From Chloroflexota bacterium (GTDB taxonomy: Bacteria > Chloroflexota > Anaerolineae > Anaerolineales > Villigracilaceae), in NCBI GenBank assembly GCA_021824575.1, contig JAKAKJ010000006.1, positions 1-64,000 on the forward strand: a stretch of DNA of 64,000 nt, written 5' to 3'. Position 1 is the first letter of the stretch. The number at the start of each line of letters is the position of its first letter. The notes beneath the pieces are model-generated. The model had not been told where the DNA came from. It saw only the letters and a program-made list of their open reading frames with translations, and made no database searches. Made by a program: the position numbers and the translations under genes. Below, in pieces: positions 15,922 to 25,675 of the stretch.

Positions 15922-17955
15922 TTACTTGATATTGAAGTTGTAGATGATCACGTCCTGGGAAAGGACCGGCAGGCCCATATACACACGCAAGGGCTTTTCC
16001 GTCGCGGAAGGTGCAGTTTGGCCCGCTGCGCAGACCACGAACTTGGCAACTCCCAGCTTGGTTGAGTCATAGCCGCAAACGGGCTGAGGTGCGTCATAGG
16101 ATCCGGTGGTTGTATTATACACAGCCAACTCACCGACTAGCGCATCAGCCTGCGAGCGGTTCTCGACCGGCACGTCTACAAGATCAGCATCACCAGCCTG
16201 TAATTCGCTGAAGCGGGTGCCCCACTCGGGGACGATCTGGATTACTGCGCGATCCAGTTTGGGCGCATTCGCGGTATCCCAATAAGTGGGATTCTTGGTC
16301 ATAACGATTTCCTGACCAGCGGTCCAGTGGTCCAGCATGAAGGGACCGGTGCCCATGGCAACCTTGGACAGCGGATCATCGGCAGAGGTGATTCCATAGA
16401 ATTTCTGCCAGGTGTCGCAGGAACCATCCCAACCGCCCTGCGCGGCAACCCACTTGGCATCCATGACAGAACCCCAAGTCTGGGCAATGGTGGCCAGGAA
16501 CGGGCCCCACGGCTGAGCCAGGGTCATGGTAACGGTATTGGCCGTGTCGTCAGGGACAATCTGCTTATTGAGGTTATCGCAAACAGCCTTGAGCTTGGCA
16601 GGATCAACCTTTTGAAGGCTGGCGGCATCATCCACGAGAGCGCCGGTGGAATCCAGCATATAAGCCACATCCTGATTGCCTACACCGAAGAATGGCTCAG
16701 AAAGCAGCCACTGCGGAGAAGCGCCGCCGCCCTGCAACAGGCCGCGTACAAATGAATAGGCAACATCGGAAGCGGTCAACGGATCACCGTTCGAGAACGT
16801 GACGCCGGAGTGAAGCTTGAAGGTATAGGTCTTTCCATCCGCAGAGACTGTTGGCATCTCAGAAGCCAGCATGGGGACGAAGGAACCAGGCTTGTCGCCA
16901 TCATAGAAGACCAGAGTATTGTAAATATTCTGGATGACTTCGCCGCTGGCGGTATCATAGGCTAGGGCCGGATCAAGCGTATCTGCGTCACCGATCGTTG
17001 CATACGTGAAGGTGGTCGGGTTCTTGGCGCCTGCAGCCTTGGAAATGGGCTGGAAGTAGATACCAGGATAGATCGGGTTGCGGACGAGTCCCTGCACCCA
17101 GCGCTGTTCGAAGCCATGGCTGGTGGCAAGTACAAGCGGAATACCAGGAACCTGATCGTAGTACAACTGATTGATCTGCTGGTAGAAAGGAGCGCGCGCT
17201 TCGGGAGTGGTTGCGCCTACGCCTTGATCCAACAGGGGTTTGAATTGAGCTTGCAGATCAGCCGGCATGTTCTGGCGGCCGCCGTAAGCGCCAACGGTAT
17301 AAGGCTGGTACCAGTTGGCCGGGTCATGAATATCTTCGAGCCAACCAGCAGTCATGATCGGGATCTGACTGGCGCGTTGAGCAGCCAAATAAGCCGGCCA
17401 CGGCAGACCTAGAACTTCGACCTGGAACTTGTCGTTGACCTGAGACAAGTTGGAAGCCAAAATTTCAGCCACGGTCTGGCGGGTGGTGTTACCCTGGTTG
17501 TACAGCATCTGAATGCGGAAGCCAACATCCCACAGGGATTTGCCATCCGGCGACTTCAAGGCCGAAGCCTTGAACGCGTCAGCGGACTTGGCGAGGTCCA
17601 TGGTGTAGTGCGGGGCATTCGGATCATAACCGGGCATCCCAGGGAGTGAAAGTTCCAACGATTGAACCGCTTCCCCCTTGTAAACATCATTAATGTAGGT
17701 ATCCCAGTCAAAGGCATAGCTGAAGCCTTTGCGGACATTCACATCAGCGAAGAAATCCGGGGGAACACCCTTACCATCCAACTGGCCGGAGCCAATATAC
17801 GGATTGGAAACCGGGGCTTCGGTGGGTGCCGCTGTTGGAGCTTCGGTCGCTCCTGCCGGAGCTTGGGTGGGGGCTGGGGTCGGCGTACCGCCGCAGGCGG
17901 ACAACACAACACTCAGCGCGATCAACAAACTCAGTAAAACAAAGGTTTTACGCAT
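15922..17955 (-). CDS. Circularly permuted family-5 peptide-binding lipoprotein
   Basis: 677 residues from ATG 17955 (GAGGAGA upstream; the ATG five codons earlier is less well placed). The signal peptide has lipobox LSAC (C21), then a Pro/Ala/Thr linker. Compared with the paralogue at 23556-25571 the order of segments is swapped. Residues about 51-306 (from YIGSGQLDGKGVPPDFFAD to VRNPIYPGIYFQPIS) match the paralogue's C-terminal residues 413-671. Residues about 311-677 (from KNPTTFTYATIGDADTLDPA to RVYMGLPVLSQDV) match the paralogue's N-terminal part, residues 62 to about 412. All conserved segments are present once, so this is a circular permutation with the secretion signal kept in front. 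The frame is open throughout, and the gene sits in the normal binding-protein position of its operon. Peptide binding is inferred from the family. Confidence 0.88.
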   Translation of the reverse strand: MRKTFVLLSLLIALSVVLSACGGTPTPAPTQAPAGATEAPTAAPTEAPVSNPYIGSGQLDGKGVPPDFFADVNVRKGFSYAFDWDTYINDVYKGEAVQSLELSLPGMPGYDPNAPHYTMDLAKSADAFKASALKSPDGKSLWDVGFRIQMLYNQGNTTRQTVAEILASNLSQVNDKFQVEVLGLPWPAYLAAQRASQIPIMTAGWLEDIHDPANWYQPYTVGAYGGRQNMPADLQAQFKPLLDQGVGATTPEARAPFYQQINQLYYDQVPGIPLVLATSHGFEQRWVQGLVRNPIYPGIYFQPISKAAGAKNPTTFTYATIGDADTLDPALAYDTASGEVIQNIYNTLVFYDGDKPGSFVPMLASEMPTVSADGKTYTFKLHSGVTFSNGDPLTASDVAYSFVRGLLQGGGASPQWLLSEPFFGVGNQDVAYMLDSTGALVDDAASLQKVDPAKLKAVCDNLNKQIVPDDTANTVTMTLAQPWGPFLATIAQTWGSVMDAKWVAAQGGWDGSCDTWQKFYGITSADDPLSKVAMGTGPFMLDHWTAGQEIVMTKNPTYWDTANAPKLDRAVIQIVPEWGTRFSELQAGDADLVDVPVENRSQADALVGELAVYNTTTGSYDAPQPVCGYDSTKLGVAKFVVCAAGQTAPSATEKPLRVYMGLPVLSQDVIIYNFNIK

Positions 17956-18051
17956 CTTGCTTCTCCTCACAATTGAAAAGTGAATTTTTGGGCACGACGA
18001 ACTAAGGACAGTTAAACTCTTTTACCGAGCAACCACCTCCTTTCCAATTCC

Positions 18052-19047
18052 TTATTGCACGAACCTCTCCGCGAAATGACAGGCCACAAAATGACCTGAT
18101 TTCAACTCACGGAACTCAGGCCGTTCCTGAGCGCAAATCGCCTCAGCAATTGGACAGCGCGTGCGAAAACGGCAACCCGAAGGCGGATTCACGGGAGAGG
18201 GGACATCCCCTTCCAATATAACACGTTTGCGCTGTGTTTCAATAACGGGATCAGGGACTGGAACCGCTGAAAGCAGGGCCTGGCTGTATGGATGCAACGG
18301 ATTCGAGTACAAATCCTTGCGTTCAGCCAATTCAACGATTACACCCAAATACATAACAGCCACGCGCTTGCTGATATGGCGCACCACAGAAAGATCATGG
18401 GCGATGAACAAATAAGTGAGGTTGAATTGCTGCTGCAATTCCTGGAGCAGGTTAATGACCTGCGCCTGAATGGAAACATCCAGTGCGGAAATAGGCTCAT
18501 CACAAACGATGAAAGAAGGCTGCAATGCCAAAGCGCGGGCGATGCCAATGCGCTGACGCTGACCGCCGGAAAATTCATGAGGATAGCGGGATGCAAAAGA
18601 TGGATTCAGTTTGACCAGTTCCAGCAGATGCTCGACACGTTCCCGAATCTCATTGCGTGTCCCCACATTGTGAACCATCAACGGTTCTCCGATGATTTGC
18701 TCCACGGTCATGCGCGGATTCAGGCTGGCGTACGGGTCCTGAAAGATCATCTGCATCTCGCGGCGCATCCAGCGCATTTCCTCCCGTTTCAACGCGATCA
18801 AATCGGAACCGTCGAAGTAGACATGCCCGGCGGTGGGCTTGTAAAGCTGCAAAATGGTACGGCCCGTCGTGGATTTCCCGCAGCCAGATTCACCTACGAG
18901 GCCAAGCGTCTCGCCGCGTCTGACATCAAAGGAAATCCCATCCACAGCATGAACGGCTCCAACCTGGCGTTGGATAACGCCGCGGTAAATCGGAAAGTGC
19001 ATGACCAGGTCTTCGACCCGCAACAGGATATCATTGTCGGCGCTCAT
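18052..19047 (-). CDS. dppF: Oligopeptide ABC transporter ATPase, DppF/OppF type
   Basis: 331 residues from ATG 19047, which overlaps the dppD stop by 4 bp (ATGA). An in-frame start 35 codons upstream lies inside dppD and is rejected. Walker A is GESGCGKST, the signature [15 protein letters not shown], Walker [13 protein letters not shown]. The C-terminal dipeptide-transporter extension has the Cys cluster [15 protein letters not shown]. It starts with [18 protein letters not shown], diagnostic of DppF. It forms the ATPase heterodimer with DppD. Confidence 0.94.
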   Translation of the reverse strand: MSADNDILLRVEDLVMHFPIYRGVIQRQVGAVHAVDGISFDVRRGETLGLVGESGCGKSTTGRTILQLYKPTAGHVYFDGSDLIALKREEMRWMRREMQMIFQDPYASLNPRMTVEQIIGEPLMVHNVGTRNEIRERVEHLLELVKLNPSFASRYPHEFSGGQRQRIGIARALALQPSFIVCDEPISALDVSIQAQVINLLQELQQQFNLTYLFIAHDLSVVRHISKRVAVMYLGVIVELAERKDLYSNPLHPYSQALLSAVPVPDPVIETQRKRVILEGDVPSPVNPPSGCRFRTRCPIAEAICAQERPEFRELKSGHFVACHFAERFVQ

Positions 19048-20036
19048 GAGCGATATCTCCCGGTTTTGGTATCCACAAAGCAGGCCGCCTTGTGCTCTGG
19101 TCCAACATTCATCAATACAGGATTCTCTTTCCAGCATTTCTCCGCGGCCCACTTACAGCGCGGCGCGAAAGGACAGGCAGCCGGCTTCTCATAAAGCACT
19201 GGCGGCGCGCCTTCGATTGAAAAAAGCCTGGCACCTTCATCCTCGTCAACGCGCGGCAGGCTGCCCAACAAGCCAAGTGTATAAGGATGCTGCGGGTTGG
19301 CGTATAACTCCTTTACCGGGGCCTCCTCGATAATATAGCCGCCATACATCACAATGACACGCTCCGCCAAGCCTGCCACCACACCCAGATCATGGGTGAT
19401 CCAGATCACCGCCATGCCAAGCTCATCGCGCAAACGCTTGACGAGTTCGATGATCTGAGCCTGGATGGTTACATCCAGAGCGGTGGTTGGTTCATCGGCG
19501 ATCAATATTTGCGGATTGCAGGAAAGCGCCATCGCGATCATTACGCGCTGGCGCATGCCCCCAGAATATTGGTGAGGATAATCCTTCAAACGTTCTTTGG
19601 AATTGGGAATGCCAACCATGGATAACAGCTCCGCAGCGCGTGCATCTGCCTGCTTCTGGTTCATGCCCACATGCAGCATAAGCGGTTCTGTCAACTGGCG
19701 GCCGATGGTCAATACCGGATTGAGGGAGGTCATCGGATCTTGAAAGACCATGCTGATCTGTGCGCCGCGCACATGGCGAATATCCTCACTCGACATTTTC
19801 AGCAAATCCTTGCCGAGGAATGAAGCTTCGCCCGCGACGATTTTTCCAGGCGGCGATGGAATCAAACGTAACACCGACAACATGGTTACACTCTTACCAC
19901 AACCGCTCTCTCCGACCACCCCCAATGTTTCTCCCTCTTTTAGATCAAACGAAACTCCATTCACCGCGTGAACAACTCCCTCAGGGGTTTTGAAAGTCGT
20001 TTCGAGTTTTTGTACATCGAGCAATAGACCGGGCAT
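19044..20036 (-). CDS. dppD: Oligopeptide ABC transporter ATPase, DppD/OppD type
   Basis: 330 residues. Walker [11 protein letters not shown], signature [15 protein letters not shown], Walker [13 protein letters not shown], switch His in WITHDLG. The C-terminal cysteines [14 protein letters not shown] belong to the extension found in dipeptide/oligopeptide ATPases. It is the first gene of the downstream peptide operon. A good promoter lies about 70-95 bp upstream. Its paralogue at 26677-27669 is closely similar over the whole length. Confidence 0.94.
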   Translation of the reverse strand: MPGLLLDVQKLETTFKTPEGVVHAVNGVSFDLKEGETLGVVGESGCGKSVTMLSVLRLIPSPPGKIVAGEASFLGKDLLKMSSEDIRHVRGAQISMVFQDPMTSLNPVLTIGRQLTEPLMLHVGMNQKQADARAAELLSMVGIPNSKERLKDYPHQYSGGMRQRVMIAMALSCNPQILIADEPTTALDVTIQAQIIELVKRLRDELGMAVIWITHDLGVVAGLAERVIVMYGGYIIEEAPVKELYANPQHPYTLGLLGSLPRVDEDEGARLFSIEGAPPVLYEKPAACPFAPRCKWAAEKCWKENPVLMNVGPEHKAACFVDTKTGRYRS

Positions 20037-20103
20037 CTACGCTCCTTTTATAAATTTGGATTTACTGGCGCAAAAAACTTGCATATCCTGCCCAGTGAAT
20101 CGG

Positions 20104-20131
20104 ATTATACCTTATTTCATGTGAACGTCAA
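20104..20131 (-). promoter_or_regulatory. Promoter of the downstream peptide ABC operon
   Basis: On the minus strand -35 TTGACG (20126-20131) and -10 TATAAT (20104-20109) are 16 bp apart. The transcript would have a leader of about 60 nt before dppD at 20036. This makes the operon transcribable independently of the upstream cytochrome gene. Confidence 0.65.
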
Positions 20132-20470
20132 ACGAATACGAATCGTATACCAACCGTTGGCCGAACATTTGAGCGGTCATCGGTCAGGGCATCCCCCTTT
20201 CCCGTAGGTGCTATTGCGTATCTCACCGGCCTATTGTTACGCAGCACGGATCATGCTAACACGCTTGCTTCTCAATGGTCAGGAATCCGCGCACTGGTAA
20301 TGTCTAAACGGCAAGCGCGTAAATTCGATACCGTTAAAATTTCATTTGCAATGCAGTTGCTTCTATATATTCGCCTTCACAACCAATGAATTATGCGCCA
20401 ACATCAGGCACGAAAAGACGCACAACCGGGCGCATCGTATCTTCTGAACAAGAACAACTCAACAGTACCT
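20132..20470. other. 339-bp gap without a recognisable gene
   Basis: Lies between the cytochrome c stop and the operon promoter. I see no credible reading frame, tRNA or strong hairpin. A few short inverted motifs (for example CGAATACGAATCGTAT near 20130) could be regulatory. Confidence 0.5.
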
Positions 20471-21193
20471 TCATGCCTTTGTTTTTTTTCGGATGAAAAG
20501 GATTGCAGATAATACAATGATAATCAATGCAAGGCCCACCAGGATGATCCAAAGCACGCCATTGTTCGATTCCCGAACTGGGGATTGAGGAACACTGGGG
20601 GCCGTTGCATTTTCTTTCATGGAGACAGGAATCTGCGCGGCATTGGACGCGTTGATCTCGACGGAGCTACTCCAAAGTCCGTTTTGACGAAGAAGAAAGG
20701 CAACGAGCTGATAATACTGTGTACTGTCAAGCGAAGCCGGAGCTTGAAAAGGCATGGCACTGCTGATGAAATCATATAATGCCGCTGCAGTAGAAAAATT
20801 ATCCAAAACATTGCTGCCGATCAATGGCGGTACGACCGTTGGAAGAACAAAGCCATTTGTATATGGCCGGTGACCATGACAACCTGATTTCCAGCAATCT
20901 TGATGATCTTGCGGGTAGAGTTGGCGGAATTCAGCAGTAAGCCCCTGCCCTTTGTTTCCATGGCATGCCATGCAATGTAACCAGTACACCTGCGCGCCAT
21001 AATCTGCCTGAGATGGTACCGCTGGTAAAGTCGGCTCTGCCAACGGATCTGGAGTGGGTGCAGACAGAGTATTCGCAGACGGAGAAATGGATAAGGCCGT
21101 ACTTCCGGGGAGCCAGAGCGCTGTCACGAACAATGCGCCAAGCGCAATGCACCACAGCACAAAAAGAAATTTGGCAACATCCAGATGCTTCAT
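20471..21193 (-). CDS. Membrane-anchored c-type cytochrome
   Basis: 240 residues. An N-terminal hydrophobic segment (FLFVLWCIALGALFVTALWL) acts as signal or anchor, and a C-terminal helix (ILVGLALIIIVLSAILFI) is followed by a basic end. A haem c site is seen as CMACHG (about residue 73). A second cysteine pair, CWKSGCHG (C-x4-C-H, about residue 103), lies 25 residues on and could be an atypical haem site. The likely axial Met is in SAMPFQAP. The domain faces outside and probably carries electrons. It is placed directly after the upstream peptide operon with a 71-bp gap. No oxidase or reductase is nearby, so its partner is unknown. Confidence 0.82.
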   Translation of the reverse strand: MKHLDVAKFLFVLWCIALGALFVTALWLPGSTALSISPSANTLSAPTPDPLAEPTLPAVPSQADYGAQVYWLHCMACHGNKGQGLTAEFRQLYPQDHQDCWKSGCHGHRPYTNGFVLPTVVPPLIGSNVLDNFSTAAALYDFISSAMPFQAPASLDSTQYYQLVAFLLRQNGLWSSSVEINASNAAQIPVSMKENATAPSVPQSPVRESNNGVLWIILVGLALIIIVLSAILFIRKKTKA

Positions 21194-21264
21194 GCAAAAT
21201 GGAATCGAGGGCCCCTCTCAACGCGAGAGAGGTCCCGCCTTTTGAAAGAGTTCCCCGATGTTCC

Positions 21265-22239
21265 TCATGGACGCAGGCCGCGCAACTTGGGATCAAGCGC
21301 ATCACGAAAGGCATCGCCTACGAGATTCCATGCAAGCACATAGAGCAGGAGCGCAATGCCCGGATAAACGATGATATACCAATACGTTGCCAGGCTGGGA
21401 ATCCAGTTGCGGGCAAAGCTAAGCAGCTGTCCCCAGTCCGCATATCCGACTTCAGTTCCAACGCCCAGAAAACTCAAAGCGGCGAATGAAAGCACATAAG
21501 TCCCGATATCGAGCGAGGCGACCACAAGCAGGGAATAAACAGAGTTTGGCAAAATGTGGCGCATCACCATCCGGAAATCGCGCACGCCGATGGCACGCGC
21601 AGCCAAAACAAAATCGCGTTCCTTGATCGCCAGCACGTCGCCGCGGATGATGCGCGCATAACCCGGCCAGCCAAATAACGTCAGCGCAATGATGCCGGTC
21701 AGGATGCCGCTATGCACTACCGGTCCAAAAACGGATGCGGCAGTGATTGCTGCAAGAAGGAAAGGGAAAGCAAGGAAAATCTCCACAACACGCTGCAGTG
21801 TCTCATCAATAATGCCGCCATAGTATGCTGAAACCAGGCCGACAATCATGCCAATGATCAGCGTAAGTCCCGTGATAATGATGCCAACTTCAAATGCAGT
21901 GCGCGTACCCCACACGACACCATAGAAAAGATCAAATTGCCCTTCTGTGGTGCCAAAGACATGCCTCGCACTAGGCGGTTGCGGTTCGGAGCTAAAACCA
22001 TCGCGCGGAATCATGTAAGGATTTCCAACATTTTGTTCAGCTTCCTGCTGTGCGATGGCAGGCTCAACAATATTAACGATTTGCTGGGCAAAGATGGCAA
22101 CCAGGGCAAATGCGACAATGAGCACTACACCGGTGATGGACGCCGGATTTTTTAACAAAGCGCGAAGCCAGGCCGGGGTGCGGCTTTGCGGAGGCAGGGC
22201 CCACTCATTCGCTTTGATATCGGGTGAAATCGTTGCCAT
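21265..22239 (-). CDS. dppC: Oligopeptide ABC transporter permease, DppC/OppC type (upstream operon)
   Basis: 324 residues from ATG 22239 with AGGAG 6-10 nt upstream; 50 upstream in-frame codons overlap dppB and are rejected. GFSSEPQPPSARHVFGTTEGQ, the EAA-type loop GVRDFRMVMRHILPNSVY and the C-terminal LDPKLRGLRP identify DppC. It is paralogous to 13670-14713. The stop of dppB lies 8 bp before its start. A cytochrome c gene follows it. Confidence 0.92.
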   Translation of the reverse strand: MATISPDIKANEWALPPQSRTPAWLRALLKNPASITGVVLIVAFALVAIFAQQIVNIVEPAIAQQEAEQNVGNPYMIPRDGFSSEPQPPSARHVFGTTEGQFDLFYGVVWGTRTAFEVGIIITGLTLIIGMIVGLVSAYYGGIIDETLQRVVEIFLAFPFLLAAITAASVFGPVVHSGILTGIIALTLFGWPGYARIIRGDVLAIKERDFVLAARAIGVRDFRMVMRHILPNSVYSLLVVASLDIGTYVLSFAALSFLGVGTEVGYADWGQLLSFARNWIPSLATYWYIIVYPGIALLLYVLAWNLVGDAFRDALDPKLRGLRP

Positions 22240-22247
22240 TTTTACTC

Positions 22248-23276
22248 CTATGAGAGACGAATCCGCGGATCGAGGAAGGCATACAAAACATCCACGGCCA
22301 GATTGGCAAGCACCAATAGAGTCGCCTCGAACATCACCACGCCAAGCACCGAGACCACATCTAACTGCAAAGCGGACTGGGCGATCCAAAACCCAATTCC
22401 GCGATAATTGAAGATGGTCTCTGTAATAACAACGCCATTCATCAAACCAACGAGCAGCAATCCGCCAACAGTCGCCACGGGGATCATCGCATTGGGGCGG
22501 GCATGCCTATTCATTACAGCCTGCTCTTTTAATCCTTTGGCGCGGGCAACGGTCACATAATCCTGTCGAACTACGTCAAGCATCGAGGAGCGCGTGACGC
22601 GGAGAATCAACGCCCAGGAAATATAAGAGAGAGTCAACGCCGGCAGCACCAAATGGCGCAGGGCATCCAGAAAGATATCAAACCGCCCATTCAACAACGC
22701 ATCGAATGTGTTCATGTGGGTATATTGATGAAAACTGGAAGAGCCTACAACCAGGTTGGCCCAATCGGACAGGCGTCCCGGAGGGAACCATTGCAATTTG
22801 GCGTAAAAAAGCATTAGAACCAACAGGCCGAAGACAAAACTGGGAAATGAATATCCAATGATGCTGAAGACGCGGGCGGCCTGGTCAATGAATTTATCCT
22901 GATGGATTGCGGCCTGGATTCCCATCCACACTCCAATCACGATGATTGGGATGAAGCTCCATATCGCGAGTTCAAGGGTGGCGGGAAAATAAGCAAGGAT
23001 GGCTTGAACGACCGGCCGCTGAGCAGTCTTCGAATACCCCAGATCGCCGTGCAAAACCTGGGAAAGCCAATTCCAGTACTGAACCGGAATAGGCTGATCA
23101 AGTCCGTATTTTAGAATAAGTTGGTTGAGGGCGTTTGCGGTTTTTGGGGGTGAGGACACATATAAGGCTGCGCGCGTAGCCGGGTCAAGGAACGAGATCA
23201 TTGCAAAAATTAAAATGCTCAACCCGATCAAAACAATGGGCAGGATCAATAATCGGCGAATGATGTATGAAATCAT
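22248..23276 (-). CDS. dppB: Oligopeptide ABC transporter permease, DppB/OppB type (upstream operon)
   Basis: 342 residues starting YIIRRLLILPIVLIGLSILIF and ending DVLYAFLDPRIRLS, closely paralogous to 14725-15789. The loop ARAKGLKEQAVMNRHARPNAM is the ATPase-contact region. Six membrane helices are expected. It follows the binding-protein gene after a 279-bp gap containing a repeat and a hairpin. Confidence 0.92.
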   Translation of the reverse strand: MISYIIRRLLILPIVLIGLSILIFAMISFLDPATRAALYVSSPPKTANALNQLILKYGLDQPIPVQYWNWLSQVLHGDLGYSKTAQRPVVQAILAYFPATLELAIWSFIPIIVIGVWMGIQAAIHQDKFIDQAARVFSIIGYSFPSFVFGLLVLMLFYAKLQWFPPGRLSDWANLVVGSSSFHQYTHMNTFDALLNGRFDIFLDALRHLVLPALTLSYISWALILRVTRSSMLDVVRQDYVTVARAKGLKEQAVMNRHARPNAMIPVATVGGLLLVGLMNGVVITETIFNYRGIGFWIAQSALQLDVVSVLGVVMFEATLLVLANLAVDVLYAFLDPRIRLS

Positions 23277-23363
23277 TGGTGACTCCTTGAATATTTAAAA
23301 CACGTTAACCAATGAGCAGACCAACTTTATGCTACTCTGCCTTATAGGTGTTTTGAAGTTCGC

Positions 23364-23458
23364 TTAACCACAGATGAAGCATGGGGTAAAAAAAGCGCCA
23401 GTCGGCTAAACAGGATTTTTATCGAACTCGGCGTTTATCCCTGTTTATCTACGGTAAA
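23364..23458. repeat. Inverted intergenic repeat (ACCACAGATGAA ... TTTATCTACGGT)
   Basis: Imperfect outer arms TTAACCACAGATGAA and TTTATCTACGGTAAA enclose AACAGGATTTTTATC and TTTATCCCTGTTTATC. It lies between a binding-protein gene and dppB. Confidence 0.55.
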
Positions 23459-23486
23459 TTCTTGACATGAAACACGCTATTGGTTT

Positions 23487-23520
23487 GGACAGAGGCCGGG
23501 AAAACTCCCGACCCCTGTCC
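23487..23520 (-). terminator. Hairpin after the upstream binding-protein gene
   Basis: GGACAGAGGCCGGGA / TCCCGACCCCTGTCC around AAAAC, 36 bp past the stop codon. It occupies the same place as the hairpin at 15875-15900 in the paralogous operon, with unrelated sequence. Confidence 0.6.
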
Positions 23521-23555
23521 CTAAACTACACTTATACAGTTACGTTACTGCCTGA

Positions 23556-25571
23556 CTACTGCCCTTTGCTCAAAGCGTAATAATAGAACGATGAGTAGAT
23601 CGGGTTGTAGTAATAACCGTGTACCCATTCCTGCTCGTAATGCCGAGCGGTGGGTGCGACAGCAAAGATGTCCAGCGCATTGTCCACAGCGATCTTGTTC
23701 AGCTGCGCGTAAAGCGACGCGCGCTGGGTTTGATCTGACGAGGACACAGCCTGATTGATCAGCGCGTCCATTTGCTTTTGCAGCGTAGGATCAAAGCTCT
23801 GCGTACCGGAATAAGCGCCGCCGCTGCCGAGGTATGGGGCAACCCAGTCATTCGGGTCATGATAATCCTCGAGCCAGCCAAGCCAGAAAGCAGATAATCG
23901 GCTGCCTTCATAATCCTTCAAGAATACAGGCCACGGTTCGTCGTTCACAGCGAGATGGAACTTGGGGTTAACCTTGGCGAGGTCTTGAGCAAGAATCTGA
24001 CCAGCGATCTGGCGCGTTGTGTTACCGGTGTTGTACATGTAGGCGAGGTAGAAGCCTTTCGTGTTCAGATCGGCCAAGCCGGGATCCTGCGCCGCAGCTG
24101 CGAATTCAGATTTGCACGTATCCAGGCTGAATTGCTGAGGCTGAGCGCTTGAGTCATAACCCAGCTCGCCCGGAGGAATCGGCCCGTTCGGCTGAACGGC
24201 CTCGCCGTTGTAGACCTGCTTGATGAAAGTGTTGAAGTCGAAGCAGGCGACGAAGGCCTTGCGAACATGGATGTCAGCGAAGAAGTTCGGAGGAACGCCA
24301 TTGCCATCCAGTTTGCCGGAGCCGAGGAAGGAATTGCCGCCGACCACGTTCACATTCTGGTTGAAGAACAAGTCATCCTCTTCCAGACCTGGCATGCCCT
24401 TATACAAGCGCAGGAAGCCATTGGCATTGGCAGGCTGGCATTGACCATTGCCTGATCCATCGCATGTTTCCTTCACCAGCGGATCCACCTGGGCAATATA
24501 GTTGCGGTCAACATCAGCGAAGTCAGCATCACCGGTTTCCAGCATGGCGAGACGCGTGCCGAATTCGTTGACGATCTTGATGGCGATGTGAGCGATCTTG
24601 GCAGTGCCGGAAGGACCGCCGGTCCATAACGGCTGCGTCGCCCAGTAATTCGGATTCGCGTCGAGATCAATCTCGTTGCCCTTGTCCCATTTCGCGAGCG
24701 AATAAGGACCCGTGCCGTTCATCTTATCGAAGAGCGGATCAGTTTGGGCATCAGGATTGTTGAACTTTTGGGCGTCGGCGCAGTTGCCGTCCCAATCACC
24801 CTGCTGCACAGCCCAGCTCTGGTCCAGGACACTGCCCCAGGAGTTTGCAATCGAGGCAAGGAATGGACCCCACGGCTGCTTCAAGGTCATTGTCACGGTA
24901 TTGGCATTGTTGTCAGCCACGATCATCTTTTGCGCAGCCTGACATGCGGCAACAAAGTCGCCGTTATACATCGTGTTCACGACATCGTCGCCAGTCTTGT
25001 CACCGGGCTTGACTGTCGCGTCCAGGAACGTGCCGGTCACAGAAGGACCAAAGAACGGCTGCAACATGATCCATTGCGGACCGCTGTCACGGCTTTGGAT
25101 AAAGCCGCGCACGAAGGAATACGCAACATCGCTGGCCTTCAGCGTATCACCGTTCTGGAATTTGACGCCTTGGCGAATGTTGAACGTCCAGGTCAGGCCG
25201 TCAGCAGATGTTGTCCATGAAGTGGCCAGCATGGGAACATACTGATCCACTTTATCGCGGTTATAGAAGACAAGCCCTTCGTAGACATTCTGGATGATCC
25301 CGCCGCTGGCCGTGTCATACGCCCACGCTGGATCCAACGATTGCGGATCACAACCCTCGCACGCATAAACGAGCGTATCGGGGTTCTTGATGGCTGGGGC
25401 CGCAACTGCAGTCGGTTGGGCTGTGCCCGCAGGCGCAGGGCTCGCAGTCGCGGGTGCGGAAGTTGCGGGTGCCGACGTCGCAGGTGCTGCAGTTGTCGCC
25501 GCAGGTCCGCAGGCGGTAAGCACTAAACCAGCAACCATCACAAAGCTTACTATTACTAAAAGCTTACGCAT
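23556..25571 (-). CDS. Family-5 peptide-binding lipoprotein (normal domain order)
   Basis: 671 residues. Signal peptide LLVIVSFVMVAGLVLTAC with lipobox LTAC (C21), then a long Ala/Thr/Pro linker. The mature part begins KNPDTLVYACEGCDPQSLDPAWAYDTASGG and proceeds in the family order through IRQGVKFQNGDTLKASDVAYSF, GTGPYSLAKWDKG and GSGKLDGNGVPPNFFADIHV to GYYYNPIYSSF. Additional cysteines (CEGC, CDGSGNGQC) may form disulfides. It is the reference against which the permuted protein at 15922-17955 is recognised. It sits between dppF and dppB in the upstream operon and probably binds peptides. Confidence 0.9.
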   Translation of the reverse strand: MRKLLVIVSFVMVAGLVLTACGPAATTAAPATSAPATSAPATASPAPAGTAQPTAVAAPAIKNPDTLVYACEGCDPQSLDPAWAYDTASGGIIQNVYEGLVFYNRDKVDQYVPMLATSWTTSADGLTWTFNIRQGVKFQNGDTLKASDVAYSFVRGFIQSRDSGPQWIMLQPFFGPSVTGTFLDATVKPGDKTGDDVVNTMYNGDFVAACQAAQKMIVADNNANTVTMTLKQPWGPFLASIANSWGSVLDQSWAVQQGDWDGNCADAQKFNNPDAQTDPLFDKMNGTGPYSLAKWDKGNEIDLDANPNYWATQPLWTGGPSGTAKIAHIAIKIVNEFGTRLAMLETGDADFADVDRNYIAQVDPLVKETCDGSGNGQCQPANANGFLRLYKGMPGLEEDDLFFNQNVNVVGGNSFLGSGKLDGNGVPPNFFADIHVRKAFVACFDFNTFIKQVYNGEAVQPNGPIPPGELGYDSSAQPQQFSLDTCKSEFAAAAQDPGLADLNTKGFYLAYMYNTGNTTRQIAGQILAQDLAKVNPKFHLAVNDEPWPVFLKDYEGSRLSAFWLGWLEDYHDPNDWVAPYLGSGGAYSGTQSFDPTLQKQMDALINQAVSSSDQTQRASLYAQLNKIAVDNALDIFAVAPTARHYEQEWVHGYYYNPIYSSFYYYALSKGQ

Positions 25572-25675
25572 GGTTCTCTTCTCCTGCTATTCTCCTCACG
25601 TTCTAAAATCAAATCTGTCGGATACATCTAAGGCTCAGACTCCGTTCTCACATTGTGGGCTTCGACCACCTCCTT

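Noticed and set aside
15922-17955. Permuted binding protein considered as an assembly error or two fused pseudogenes
   Set aside because: The reading frame is open across the joint, each segment occurs once, signal peptide and lipobox are intact, and the gene sits in the expected operon place. It remains the first thing to verify with reads.
20132-20470. Possible small RNA or riboswitch before the peptide operon
   Set aside because: No conserved riboswitch core or strong hairpin could be recognised by eye.
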